The position numbers and the translations under genes were made by a program. The notes beneath the pieces were generated by a model that worked only from the letters and a program-made list of their open reading frames with translations, made no database searches and was not told the DNA's origin. Source: Notospermus geniculatus (taxonomy: Eukaryota; Nemertea; Pilidiophora; Heteronemertea; Lineidae). From it: DNA of 64,000 bases. Where the stretch lies: positions 283,342 through 347,341 of the forward strand of contig NMRB01000269.1 in NCBI GenBank assembly GCA_002633025.1. Direction: 5' to 3'. Every line of letters starts with the position of its first letter. The stretch's first letter is position 1. Below, in pieces: positions 1-10,556 of the stretch.

Positions 1-221
1 AGTGATTATGACCATCTGTCTCACTAACGACAGGGTTTCCGCTAGATGGGGGGGGGGGGAGGGGCAAGGGGGCAGGAGCCCCCCTTCATGATCTAAAGGG
101 GGCTTGCCCCCTCCCCTTATTATTGCAGAGCAGTGTCTTTAAATTGCCCTTATTTTCATTCAAGAGATACAACAGTCGAACAAAGATCTGTACACTTCTG
201 ATTTCTCAAACATGTTAGGCC

Positions 222-372
222 TACACCAGATTAACATTGAAAACATGCAACACTCAGAGATGTTACACCAGAATTAACATTGAAAACGTGCAACACTCAG
301 AGATGTTACACCAGAATTAACATTGAAAACGTGCAACACTCTGAGATATTGCACCAGAATTAACATTTTGCC
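222..372. repeat. 43-base tandem repeat, about 3.5 copies
   Basis: A unit beginning ACCAGAATTAACATTGAAAA recurs at about 224, 267, 310 and 353, a spacing of 43 bases. Copies differ by a few substitutions. It lies in non-coding sequence downstream of the carbonic anhydrase gene. No open frame or known family is evident. Confidence 0.85.
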
Positions 373-924
373 CCCTAAATATTTTTTTCTGGTGGAAACC
401 CTGAACGATAGTTAATATGTTTGTACGTGTTAAATAAGAAAGCTGTCAACTTGAAGAACTGACTTGAGTTGCAATATACCCACAATCATCACATAGAATC
501 CTGTCCCCGTCCACAATCCCCATTTAAAATCATATCGCATGATACTTATATCTCCCCTTCTTTCCTCTGATCTTTTTCTTCCAGTTTTTTCATCCATAAA
601 TATTCATAAACGTATCTTCAAACATTAAATAGAAAGAGATCAAAAATCAATGGCTGACTCTTCCTTTAAATGTCTGGTTTATTTATATCCATCGATAACT
701 GAAAACGTCTCCATCCTGGCAAAGAAATATCGGAAAATGAAAAAAACATCAATGAATTATATGAAATTCTGACGGTGAATATTGAATGTGAATATCGCAG
801 ATGACTGGTGCCATCTGGTAAGAGTATGTTTAATTACTTCAGTATCAATGACTTGGTTTTGCTTTCATAAGAGGTGTTTGGACCTGATGGGTGAGATTGA
901 GAAGTATCATTAGAATCACGTTAT

Positions 925-1095
925 CACGTCCACTTTAAAATAGCAAGGTCCCGGGTTCAAAACCACTCGGGCCATATGGGATAAATCATCCCTTGCCTCT
1001 TCACGTCCTTCGAATGGGACAGTAAGCCGTGGTGCCTTGTACTGTGGTTCACAAGGGCCAGTAAAAGACCCCATCCAAGTGAGGAACATGAGTAG
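925..1095 (+). repeat. tRNA-derived SINE-like element
   Basis: The stretch contains GGGTTCAAAACC, which resembles the B box of a tRNA-type pol III promoter. It is followed by a tail resembling invertebrate SINEs (GAATGGGACAGTAAGCC, then AGTAAAAGACCCC). The overlapping 103-residue minus-strand frame is not considered coding. The family assignment comes from motif appearance only. Confidence 0.45.
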
Positions 1096-2442
1096 CTTGA
1101 GATGGCCTCTTCCGTACTTACCAGCTATGACGTCGCCCCTGATGAAACAATCTAATACAATACCATTCCCTGCACTGCTTTGAAATGAGATGCAAACGAC
1201 GCTTTTTGTGTTAATCGCTAATCGCACAAAAAGCCAACAAAACTCTTCATGGAAAATTGCCGATTTTCTTCACAATTAATCCGATGAAGGCTTTGCCTCC
1301 GGATGGTACAAGTCTTCCTTGGTGTTAATCTGTGGTCCGAACATGGTCTCAAGTTGATGCAATCACCGCAACAACCCTGAGCAGAATCTTAATGTGGCCA
1401 GATGGCCGATTTATCAAGACTCGATACGGCCGGAGTTCAGTAAATACCAATTGTCCATCACTGGGATTGGATTGCGGTGATTTGGAGTCGCCGATTTGAT
1501 ATTCTGTGTCCAATAACATTTGGTGTGACGTGTTGTGCCAAATGCAAATGACTCTTGGATACAATGTAATCAATTAATGGTGTGTGGGACCACTCAGCAT
1601 CATCGGGTGGGATGTGAAGTAATGGGGTGCCAAAAAAAACAACAATTTGTGTCATTACCTTTGTTTTATTTGCCTTTTTGTACGAATGATTCGAAAATGA
1701 GATGACATACGTGACCTGAATTGAGCCCAGGTCGCCAGGATGTTGGTGATGGTACCCCGGAATGTCCATGAGAAGGTGATGTCAATGTTGTCTTCCTCTT
1801 CATTTCCATAGCGTTTGCCCTTTTCCTAATGACTATGGCCGCATTCCTCCTCACTCACACTCTGTATCCCAAAATTTATTAAAATTATCAAAATTCACGT
1901 ATTATCAAACTTTATGAAAATATCAAAATTACTTAAAAAGTGTGATGAAAAATGTCGATATTTGGTGCGGTGCAGGTGTTGCATGGGGTAATGAGACAAG
2001 TCGCCCTCCCGAACTCTCTACAAGTGGGTCCAATACCGTAGAGAGCAAAATTGACCTACCCGTACCTTTATCCGCGTACCTTCCGCCTACGTCAAACTAA
2101 AGGTACGCTCCACTTCATTTGTATGGTACAGTCACGTCACATGTCTTTCTGCGTGACTTCCGCACGCCATGCACGAATGCCGTTGCGTCTTCACTGCGTG
2201 CCTTCCAAGGCGGTGCGCGACATCCGCGGAAGATACAAGGATGCTACGCACATGGCGCTGTGGTGTGCGAATGGAAGTAGGTCAGTTGTGCAGAGTACTG
2301 TACGTTCTGCTCATGCGATTTACAAGCAATAGATAATATATGTCTGGTTGGGAAGGCTGATTCCTCCGTCTATTCTGTGCAGTGAGAAAGTGTACAATTT
2401 CATGAGTAAGATTTTGTGGAGATGTTGGTCCTTAATCACTTA
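1096..2442. other. Intergenic, 3' side of carbonic anhydrase
   Basis: I see no convincing gene. On the minus strand, AATAAA-type polyadenylation signals (TTTATT on plus) occur near 1667 and 1877 and could serve the carbonic anhydrase transcript. A 93-codon plus-strand frame at 2051-2332 has no recognisable similarity and no splice or promoter context. Confidence 0.5.
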
Positions 2443-5400
2443 TCAGATCAACAGTTGTGTCATGAGAAATGCTATCATTCCACCCATCACGATCATGATT
2501 GTCTGAATACCAGGTCTTCCTGCAGCGTCGATGATTTGATAGGATGATATCCCAACCTGCCTCACTCGGAAATTTCTGGTTACAGTCCTGTTATTCAGAT
2601 GTTGAGTACTTCTAAAGTTGTTTGCCATGGCCTCGAAAGCTTCACCCTGAGGTCGAGTGGAGAGTTGTCGAAATGCTCTTAGCTGAAAAAGTGAGTCAAG
2701 TTATTTACTAAACGTGTTGTGTGGCTCTTGACCTCCTTGTCCCTGCTTGGCTATGGTGGGTGTTGATACTGGTAGTACTGAAGGCAGGAGTTCTCTTCCA
2801 ATAGTGGACCACAATGTTTGGAAATGTACCATCTCTGCTGCACAGAGATATGCCCATCCTCAGCCAAACTCCAGTTTGCACTGGCATGGCAGCAACCAGT
2901 TTCTAAGAAGCAACAGCCACTCCATCTCTTGCCGAGCAGAAGAACTAGGGATGCCACTCTCATCTTTTGAGTTTACCTACCTGTTCGTGTGATATTGGGA
3001 TGGTATTCTTGAAAAGGGTCCAGACTACAATCTGTGAGCACGGTGGTGTGGTGAACGAGCCCAAGTAGCGGACGTAATACCTCCTTGATGCGGGAACAAA
3101 GTTCCATGGCGGAAATGCTTTGATAACCACTGTCTTGTTCAAATCTGGGGACATAGGAAAAAAGGGGATATCAGTCATTGGAACATGTTGGTGAAGTGTT
3201 CCACTTTGGCCTTTGGCCCTCACTTTGTGGACTTGCTGCTCTTCGACAAGAAGTTATTCATGGTTGACACTTGTGCTGCTTGGGCCGATGACATGCCTCG
3301 GAGTGAGGAAAAGGTTGCTTCCAAGTTGATGTGTCGAGAACAAAACCCGTCCTCACCTTCATATTTAATCTGTGCTAGAGCCTTAGTGACTTCATCAAAT
3401 ATCTTAGTACCCTGATGAGCATCTGAGACCTGAAGAAAAGGTTAATTGATGAAGACTTGTTCAACACTTGGGATTCACAATCTCTGCTTCTTGAATATTT
3501 TGTTGGCAGATGCATCTTTGGGTAACACGGAACCAGGCCTATGATGGCCTTACATATATACATGTATTGTGAACTGAACTGTTCATACCGTGCACCAGTC
3601 ACTGCTGGGCTATCCAATTGATGATGCATGGGTGTGGCAGGTGTCAGACCTCTAGCAGCCAACCAAACTGCTCCTATCATGCACCGGTCACTGCTGGGCT
3701 ATCCAATTGATGCTGCATGAGTGTGGCAGTTGTCAGACCTCTAGCAGCCAACCAAACTGCTCCTATCATGCACCGGTCACTGCTGGGCAATCCAATTGAT
3801 GTTGCATGAGTGTGGCAGTTGTCAGCAGCCAACCAAACTGTTCCTATCATGCACCGGTCACTGCTGGGCAATCCAATTGATGCTGCAAGATGTGCGTAGG
3901 CAATTGGAAGACCTCTTGGAGATGAAATCAATTGCACTTTCTGCTCTCGGGACACACATTTGCAGATAATGAAGTTTACCTGTGCAAAACTGGCAAACAC
4001 AGCCACAGCTTCCTCATCATCAGATGCTACACTTGCTTTAAAGTTCTCGTACTTATCACGGTTGTACGTTACTATGTGGACCTGGAAGAAGAGGGAGAGG
4101 AGTGAATCAAGGGTGTGTGACCTTCAGGACAGACAACATGAAGCCAGACCTTCCTACTCGACTTGTGTGAAGCTTATGATTGGGGCAGCACCTCCATTGA
4201 CTTCAGCTATCAATTTTCACTGATGTAGGCATCTCTGGACATATCCTTTCTGAAGTTGTGAGGTCAAAGTTAAAACACCCATCGATCACATCATTCCATC
4301 CAAAAGGGTAGCTCCCCTCCCTACTGCTGGTCACCTCCAAAATTTGTTGCATACTTGTACCATCATTGCTGCCACCTCATCATCTTGATGCAATACAAGA
4401 CGCAAACAATTCAAAATTGGAGCCGGAAGTGATTGTTACAGAAGATCAATGACTTCAGACCTTCGACGTGTTCCAGAATGTCTATGGAGGGGATCTACTT
4501 GTAGATTCCATCAGTGTGGCCGTACCTTAGATTGGTTCCCATGTTTGCCGCTCCACTCCCACGGCGCTACTGGATCAGACAGTACCGCACCTCGGGAGTG
4601 GAGTGGCAAATCATTGTACTCTTACCTCTAAAGGATAAGTAATCCTATCAATGGTGTGTTCTGAACCCTTGAAATCATCTGATCCCCAGTGGAAGTGTAA
4701 CTGGGCAACTTTGTACTTTCCTGGTAGGTCACCCCCCTTTACATAATACTCGTTGTCGAGGTGGACGACGGCTGAAAAATGAACCGAGGTGTATCTTATG
4801 TGATGGCCTTCAGTAGCATTGCCTTGTGGTCAAAACAGGATGATTCATGTCCAATGTACCTCATCCAGGGAACACCATGGTGTTTGGACTCATCGCCATA
4901 CTCTGACCCACTTCTTTTTGGAAAGTTAGCTATGTGATTGACGAAAGCAACGGAAGCTGGGCATGACGTACCTGTGTGTGCATTATTCACGATGTGGGGA
5001 GATTTATCTGTATTGCCAGAGAAAAACTCTATTTCATCAAGATCCTCATCATACTCTGCCTTCCGTATATCGATATTGATGGGTGATTGTTTCTGGCCGG
5101 TGCCGCAGATAGGGGAGACGATTCCCCACTTATCTTCTCCTGAAATCAGATGTTGAATGATGAATGACATGTTGTTCCACAATTTCCTATTCTAGTTTTT
5201 GGTACATTGATGCCTTGTAGCTTGTGTTACATCCTGAGAAATCAGGGTTTCTTAGCGCTCGCTCCCTTCGTCACCGCACACAAACATTTGTGTGCGGTGA
5301 CGAAGGAAGCGAGTGCTAAGAACCCCTGATGTTCTCAGGATGTTGTGTTGGGTCAGCACTAGGCTGCAAGGGCCTTCACTGCCGAGGTCAGTAATCTTGA

Positions 5401-6757
5401 TTGGCAGGACCCTGGCTTTCTCTTTCAGTGTCTTTAGCAGCACTGTCGAAGTCCAGATGGGCTTAAGTTGTTGTCCCTGGAACTGGCAGCACGCATGCAA
5501 ATTCCTGTCTGCAAGATTTGAAACCATGCCTGGGGCGGGGCAGTATTGCAGTGATGAGGTAGCACGAACAGGTCTTAGTTTCCAGACATGGCTCACAGCG
5601 ATGCTTACAATGAGATTAATATATGAGTTCAATTTGGTACAAGTCATGACATTTCTCTTTTGTAATTGCAGTTCTTCTATTGAGATATTGAACAAATATT
5701 GGTTCGTAACAGAAAAAGACTGTTGTCTGTGTTGTCAGTTGTGTGTGACAAGAGAGTAAATGGTGCTAACACAATGAGAGCGATACCAAACACCATGGGA
5801 AAGATGATTTTGATTAATATCTCACAGGTGGGATTGCAGCAGTGCTCAACATTTCATAGCCTACCTAGTGATGTGCAAGGTGCTAAACAGCTGAAGACTG
5901 ATGTCTGACCAAAAAATGGTGATGTAAGGTACACCATGAGCTGTAGAAGCTACTGTAAGCTGAGCTGGAAAGAGAAGCTTCGTGCCAAAGAACAAGCTTT
6001 TTGCTGAAGAACTCGAGTTGTTCTCATAAAAAGAATCACAAGAATCTTGTCTTACCACATTTTCCTCTGTATCCCCAGTGATCGCAATCAAATGGGAGCG
6101 GAGAAACTGAAACGAGAAATATGTATTAAAACACAGCTTTGGCACCCAATGAGGCCTCCTATCCTGAGCTGCCCCAGGACATGTAGTGGCCCAATGAGGC
6201 CTCCTATCCTGAGCTGCCCCAGGACATGTATAGTGTAGTGGCTCTTCGTGAGGCACTGTTTTCATGAGAAAAAAAAAGATATGAGATGGATTTCAGAAGG
6301 GTTGCTCGTCCTTGGCATGAAAGGATGTGGTTGATGGTCCAATGTAGGCCTCGTGTCCAAGACTTTGAGGATGGAAACCTTACACTGGTCTGATTGATAC
6401 CAAAATTGAGAGAAACCTTACACTGGTCTGATTGATACCAAAATTGAGAGAAGTTACTGGGGGAAATTTCTGGCTTGAGGAACCATGAAAGGAGATTCTG
6501 ATGAGGTGATGATTCACTGAACTCGATAATGAGCTATTTTTAGCTCTCGGGCAGTTCGCTATTGACCACAAAGGCTCGGCTCCTTCGAGTCAGATACCCT
6601 GCCAGCAGTCCACCCTGAAATGACAATGAGTGACTGGCTTCATAGACGAAAACATCTACCTACCGTGATGGTAGTCATGCCGTTGCCCGGCAAATATCCC
6701 ACCAAATCTCAATACAAATAAGAGAAAGAATCCCACGAATTTACAATTTGGCTGCAT
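2443..6757 (-). CDS. Alpha carbonic anhydrase, secreted/GPI-anchored type
   Basis: Seven exons join in frame to 328 residues: 6757-6664, 5139-4972, 4771-4626, 4081-3980, 3429-3357, 3144-2981 and 2682-2443, all with GT-AG borders. Alpha carbonic anhydrases interconvert CO2 and bicarbonate at a zinc site. Zinc ligands appear as H113 and H115 (LHFHWG) and H138 (LEVHIV). The proton-shuttle position has H86 (NNAHT), the gatekeeper threonine is T226 (SFTTPPC), and QSPINI is near residue 50. C43 and C230 match the disulfide pair of secreted members. Residues 1-23 form a signal peptide. The C-terminus is hydrophobic (about 309-328) after small residues, as in GPI-anchored CA4/CA15 enzymes; a simple membrane anchor is the alternative. 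Introns carry tandem repeats and a foldback element. Confidence 0.93.
3576..3900. repeat. 89-base minisatellite in a carbonic anhydrase intron
   Basis: Four copies of a unit containing CTGCTGGGCTATCCAATTGA start at about 3602, 3691, 3780 and 3861. The first two intervals are 89 bases; the last is 81 because of an internal deletion. The array sits in the intron between the fourth and fifth coding exons. Overlapping minus-strand frames merely read through the array. Confidence 0.9.
5229..5344. mobile_element. Foldback element, TTAGCGCTCGCTCC family
   Basis: A near-perfect palindrome runs from ACATCCTGAGAA to TTCTCAGGATGT, with stem sequence containing TTAGCGCTCGCTCCCTTCGT. It lies in carbonic anhydrase intron 1. 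A related copy is at 53091-53181, and a weaker relative follows 16755. The terminal symmetry suggests a non-autonomous DNA element, but no transposase is present. Confidence 0.8.
6146..6235. repeat. 45-base tandem duplication
   Basis: Two nearly identical units containing CCAATGAGGCCTCCTATCCT start at 6146 and 6191 in carbonic anhydrase intron 1. Confidence 0.85.
6375..6450. repeat. 38-base tandem duplication
   Basis: Two identical units beginning AAACCTTACACTGGTCTGAT start at 6375 and 6413 in carbonic anhydrase intron 1. Confidence 0.9.
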
Positions 6758-7446
6758 GGTGCCGCAAACGAATTTCCCAAACTGATTGGTGCACCGCGGG
6801 GCCCAGATACATGAATGCTCCCGGTTATTACGGTCAAACCATTCAAATCATAACAATAGGAGTGATGTTGACACATCTGCTCTTTACATCAAAAGACTCT
6901 AGGAATATTGAGATGAGTATTTATAATAGTTGAGATCAGTCTTCGTTCAGTATTAACCCAAATATTCAGTAATGTCTCTTCCTCGGCATGCGTTGGTCAA
7001 TTGGCTTTTCCTTTTTCTCGCGTACCGGTTTGTCCTGTAAAGGATGTTTGACTTAAAGCCCCACTTGATTGAATTTTACGACATTTTCGAAGTGTTATCA
7101 GATAGAGGTCTCCTAGCCTTGTAAAGGTCCCAGAAATACTTGCCTGATACGTACTTCAAAAAATCAAGACCTAGTTTTTAGCACACTTCGAAAAATCGGC
7201 AGGCGGAGTTCTATGTATTCAGATAGATCATAGTACATTTCACCAGACATGAAACATCGGAGGACATAAGCACTTCATGAATTCAATACAGTGCGGCTTT
7301 AAGATAGTCACGAGTGAGAGAAGGAGGTCGGCAAAACTGTCATTTCTTAAAGTTTGATTTTCTAGGATTTAACGCCCACAAGTACTTCTCAGGATTGGTT
7401 GGGCAGCAGCAAGATAGATTTGAGGAATTGGGTGTGGGGGGGGGGA

Positions 7447-7465
7447 GGGTTAGGGTTAGGGTTAA
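7447..7465. repeat. Short interstitial TTAGGG run
   Basis: About three copies of GGGTTA follow a G-rich stretch. This is the animal telomere repeat, but the tract is far too short to be a chromosome end and is most simply a chance or relic microsatellite. Confidence 0.7.
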
Positions 7466-8688
7466 ATCCACAACTGGGGGGAGGAGGAAGGGGTATAACA
7501 CTCGAGAGGTGTCCTATTGGTAGAAGTGTCCATGATGGCAGTTCCTATCTATGGGGACATCATTGTTGATGTATAAACATACCATGTGCATGTACATCGT
7601 CATGAGGTTTGTGTCTCCCGAAAGCGATGTCTGGAGCGTGGAGAAGTTGGATTGTGACTGCGATGAAGAGTCTGAGATGATTCATTTTACAGTCACAAAA
7701 TCTGATCCAGTGATTAGTGGTACTAACTGACTAATACCTAATGACAATTACCGGTAGTAATTGTTGCGAAGAAGGAAAACTAACTTTTGATTGCAAGAGA
7801 CTTTGAGGAGTTTAGTTGGGTTGACGGAAGGAGTTGCTGAGGTGAATTTGTATAGAACTGTATTCTGCTTGAGTTTCAGACTGTTTATGACCTGAGTGTC
7901 ACTCAAATGCAGCGAGTTCAGTATGGTAACCCCTGCTTGCGCTTTTACAATACAGGAGGACTGATGGTGCAGGTTTTATTCTGGGAAGCTCTTGTTTCCC
8001 CCTGTATTGGATACATAGTTATGACTCAATTCATGCTCAGTTCATAATTCAACTTAGCTGAAATGATAACGTCGGCGACTCCACAAATAAACACTGGCAT
8101 AAATCCCTGCCGTGTCTGCAAAGTTATCGTATAGATAATCCAAAAATATTCCTCCCGTCAGAATTTTTGCCCGATTATGAATAAATTAAATACACAAAAT
8201 TGTAATAATAGCGTGAGAAATCAAGATTTTGGCTCATTTCAACTCCGTTCATCGCATAATATCATTTTGTAGATTGTCACATTTTTCGGGACTTAAGTAG
8301 TTTCTCTTTCTGAGGGGCCATCTCAACAGTCGTGCCGCAATAGTAATGTAGGCCTACATTTTCACCTTGGCCTACGAACAAAAACTTTGCCAGTACACCT
8401 GGATTCACCCTCCTTACTCTTGACAAGATGTCACATTCTTAACTCGAAGGTAGTGTCCATTTTTTGCCGTATGTTTCTAATTCTGTGCATCTTAGGCCAG
8501 GTAATTGTGTCTTTCTTGTTCTTTTGACGGAGTTCAGTATCAATATTGTGTTGCACTTTATTTTACCGCCAATCAGTTTGCCGAACTGGAATAAATACTC
8601 CTGTGTACAGTGGGACTTTGAGGATGGATTAACACTTTGAAATCTTCCATGTTAGCATCTGAAATCCTAAGACGGAGCTATCTCGTCT

Positions 8689-8921
8689 ACAGGTTCTTCA
8701 CTGATTTTACAACAGTCACGTGACTGCAAAGAATCGGCCATGTTGGCTGTCAAATGGCCGGCGATGACGTCAAAACTGTCATGTCATGACATTTTGACGT
8801 CACAATCTGTTTGTTGACGCTGTGTTCATGCCGTGATGTCGCTTGACATTTTGACGGCCAGTATGGCGGCATCGTGTCGTCATGGAAATGTGAATCACGT
8901 CATTCACGTGTGAGTAGTTTG
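8689..8921. mobile_element. GACGTCA-rich MITE, GGTTCTTCA family, copy 1
   Basis: This copy shares ordered blocks with elements at 30065, 32548 and 54527: GGTTCTTCACTG, CACGTGACTGCAAAGAATCG, CATGACATTTTGACGTCAC and TTGACATTTTGACGG. Its ends are more degraded than in the other copies, so borders are approximate. No coding capacity is present. Confidence 0.75.
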
Positions 8922-9682
8922 TAGGCCTAACAAGGATATCACTCTCCTCCCTAACCTTGGTGGATAACAGCAAGGACGTGACCATTTTGGTGCCGATTTC
9001 GCCAACGGTTGCTTCCCCTGTGAATCTTAGTGATGTTTGATACGAACTTGTGTGATTAATGTTTAAACGGCCCCTTGCCAGACCTATAAGTCATGATTTA
9101 TAATACTTTGTTAGACCCTGGATCAGATTTATCGATATAGGTTGGAATTCGACATATTTTTGTTGTCTTACGGAAAACTATAGTGACCTCTATGTTTGGT
9201 GGCAGACTAGGTCCTGCTCTCAATTTAGTTCATTGATAATCTCAATAGATTAAACAGATAATTTATACAAGTTATTAAGATTTATGCCGACTGATGTTCA
9301 CAAAAACATGAAAGTGAGCTGACTTCACTGATCGATAGAGACATCGGCCTCATTTGAGTGGAGATGAGCAGGTGGATTCCTGCAAAAACTATGAGCCATC
9401 AATCAGCTTATTATGTAAAAGTCATGTCGTGACCTATATGTTGTCGAGAACATGCCTTTTCCTTGTATTTATCATGCTTTACGAGAGTAAATCAACTTGA
9501 TAGTGGTTTATTCTGGGGGATGATGATCTATCACTGGTAAAAAACCAAGTTGTATCCTTTGGCAGATGGATCAGACATTGTTCGAGGCCCACTGTCAAGA
9601 ACAATGTACTTAGGCCGACTTGATGGATGTTGTCTGGTTTACGCAAGTTTTATATGTCTGTTCCTTGAGTTAAAGTGAAAGC

Positions 9683-9800
9683 CATCCTGCAGCACCCTCC
9701 CATAGCAGGGCTTTGGTCTCGCTCCTCTTCATACACTTCATACTGTGTGAGTGGATGAAGAGGAGCGAGGTAAAAAACCCTGCTGTTGGAGGATGTCTTG
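9683..9800. mobile_element. Foldback element, CCTCCCATAGCAGGG family, copy 1
   Basis: An inverted repeat reads CCTCCCATAGCAGGGCTTTG on one arm and CCCTGCTGTTGGAGGATG on the other, with an inner stem around TCGCTCCTCTTCAT. At least five related copies occur at 29411, 33070, 50751, 53638 and 54079. The family looks like a small non-autonomous foldback element. Confidence 0.8.
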
Positions 9801-10325
9801 CAGGACCACTCATCTGCTGATCCCAAAGTTTGACCGATAAGTCTGGTTTGGAGATGACTTGATTGGCTCCAAATACTACTGGTGCTCACCAACAGGGCAC
9901 CACACGGAGTCAGGCCAGAGTTGGCTGATATGGCATGTGTGGTCCAACTACGCCATGATCCATCCAGGGATACCCTGGTGTGGAAGTAATCGCTACGTGA
10001 CTGACGAAAGCTCAGCATGCCATGATCAGCATGTTCGCTTAGGAACTGCTCCATTCCTGGCGGAACTGCACACCAAGTTTCGGGGACAAATCCTTTCCCA
10101 AAGCACTACTTCCGCTGTGTAATAGGTTACCGCTGTCCCAGCCTCATTCCCAGTCACCACGCACCTGCGCATCTCACAGGGTGGGATTCTCTCGTCTTGG
10201 CTGTAGCGGAGAGAGCCTATCCAAATATTGTGAGATCTCGTAGCGAGGGAGTCGGGAATCAGGCCCCCCTCCCCATTTGCAATCCCCAGTTGATTGTATC
10301 ATTCAAGTCTCGAAGCATACTTCCC

Positions 10326-10436
10326 AGTGTCCATATTCATAAAACTACTTAAGTCTAAGTGTGATACTTATCTTTTGTGTTGAACAAAGGATAAGTGTCA
10401 CACTTCGACTTAAGTAGTTTTATGAATATGGGCCCA
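10326..10436. mobile_element. Foldback element, ATTCATAAAACTACTTAAGT type
   Basis: A long palindrome has arms CCATATTCATAAAACTACTT and AAGTAGTTTTATGAATATGG with a short loop. It lies about 120 bases upstream of the first recognised INPP5F exon. An analogous element with a different stem is at 38966-39076. Confidence 0.85.
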
Positions 10437-10556
10437 GGAGTCTATTCGTAAAGTGCCTGAGAGTTCGAGATACTTTTCAAGATTTCAGCATTCTATAACT
10501 GCTTATGATTGATTGATTGAAATGACTTAACACGTCGTGTTGCTTTATCGTTTTAG

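Larger units (their letters stand above)
6758..10556. other. Region between carbonic anhydrase and INPP5F exons
   Basis: Upstream INPP5F exons would be expected here, but no frame resembling the N-terminal half of the SAC domain is visible. The stretch holds repeats (8689-8921, 9683-9800, 10326-10436) and a short TTAGGG run. The missing exons may be too diverged to recognise by eye, lie before the window with carbonic anhydrase nested in an intron, or be absent because of misassembly. Confidence 0.5.

Noticed and set aside
5252-5759. Two opposing 147-148 codon frames
   Set aside because: They overlap the foldback element and carbonic anhydrase intron 1, on both strands, with no recognisable domain.
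7447-7465. Telomere repeat suggesting a chromosome end
   Set aside because: Only about three repeats, surrounded by ordinary sequence and genes.
8800-8985. Frames inside GACGTCA-rich MITEs (here and at 32637-33002, 61600-61854)
   Set aside because: They run across palindromic MITE sequence, appear on both strands and have no transposase similarity.
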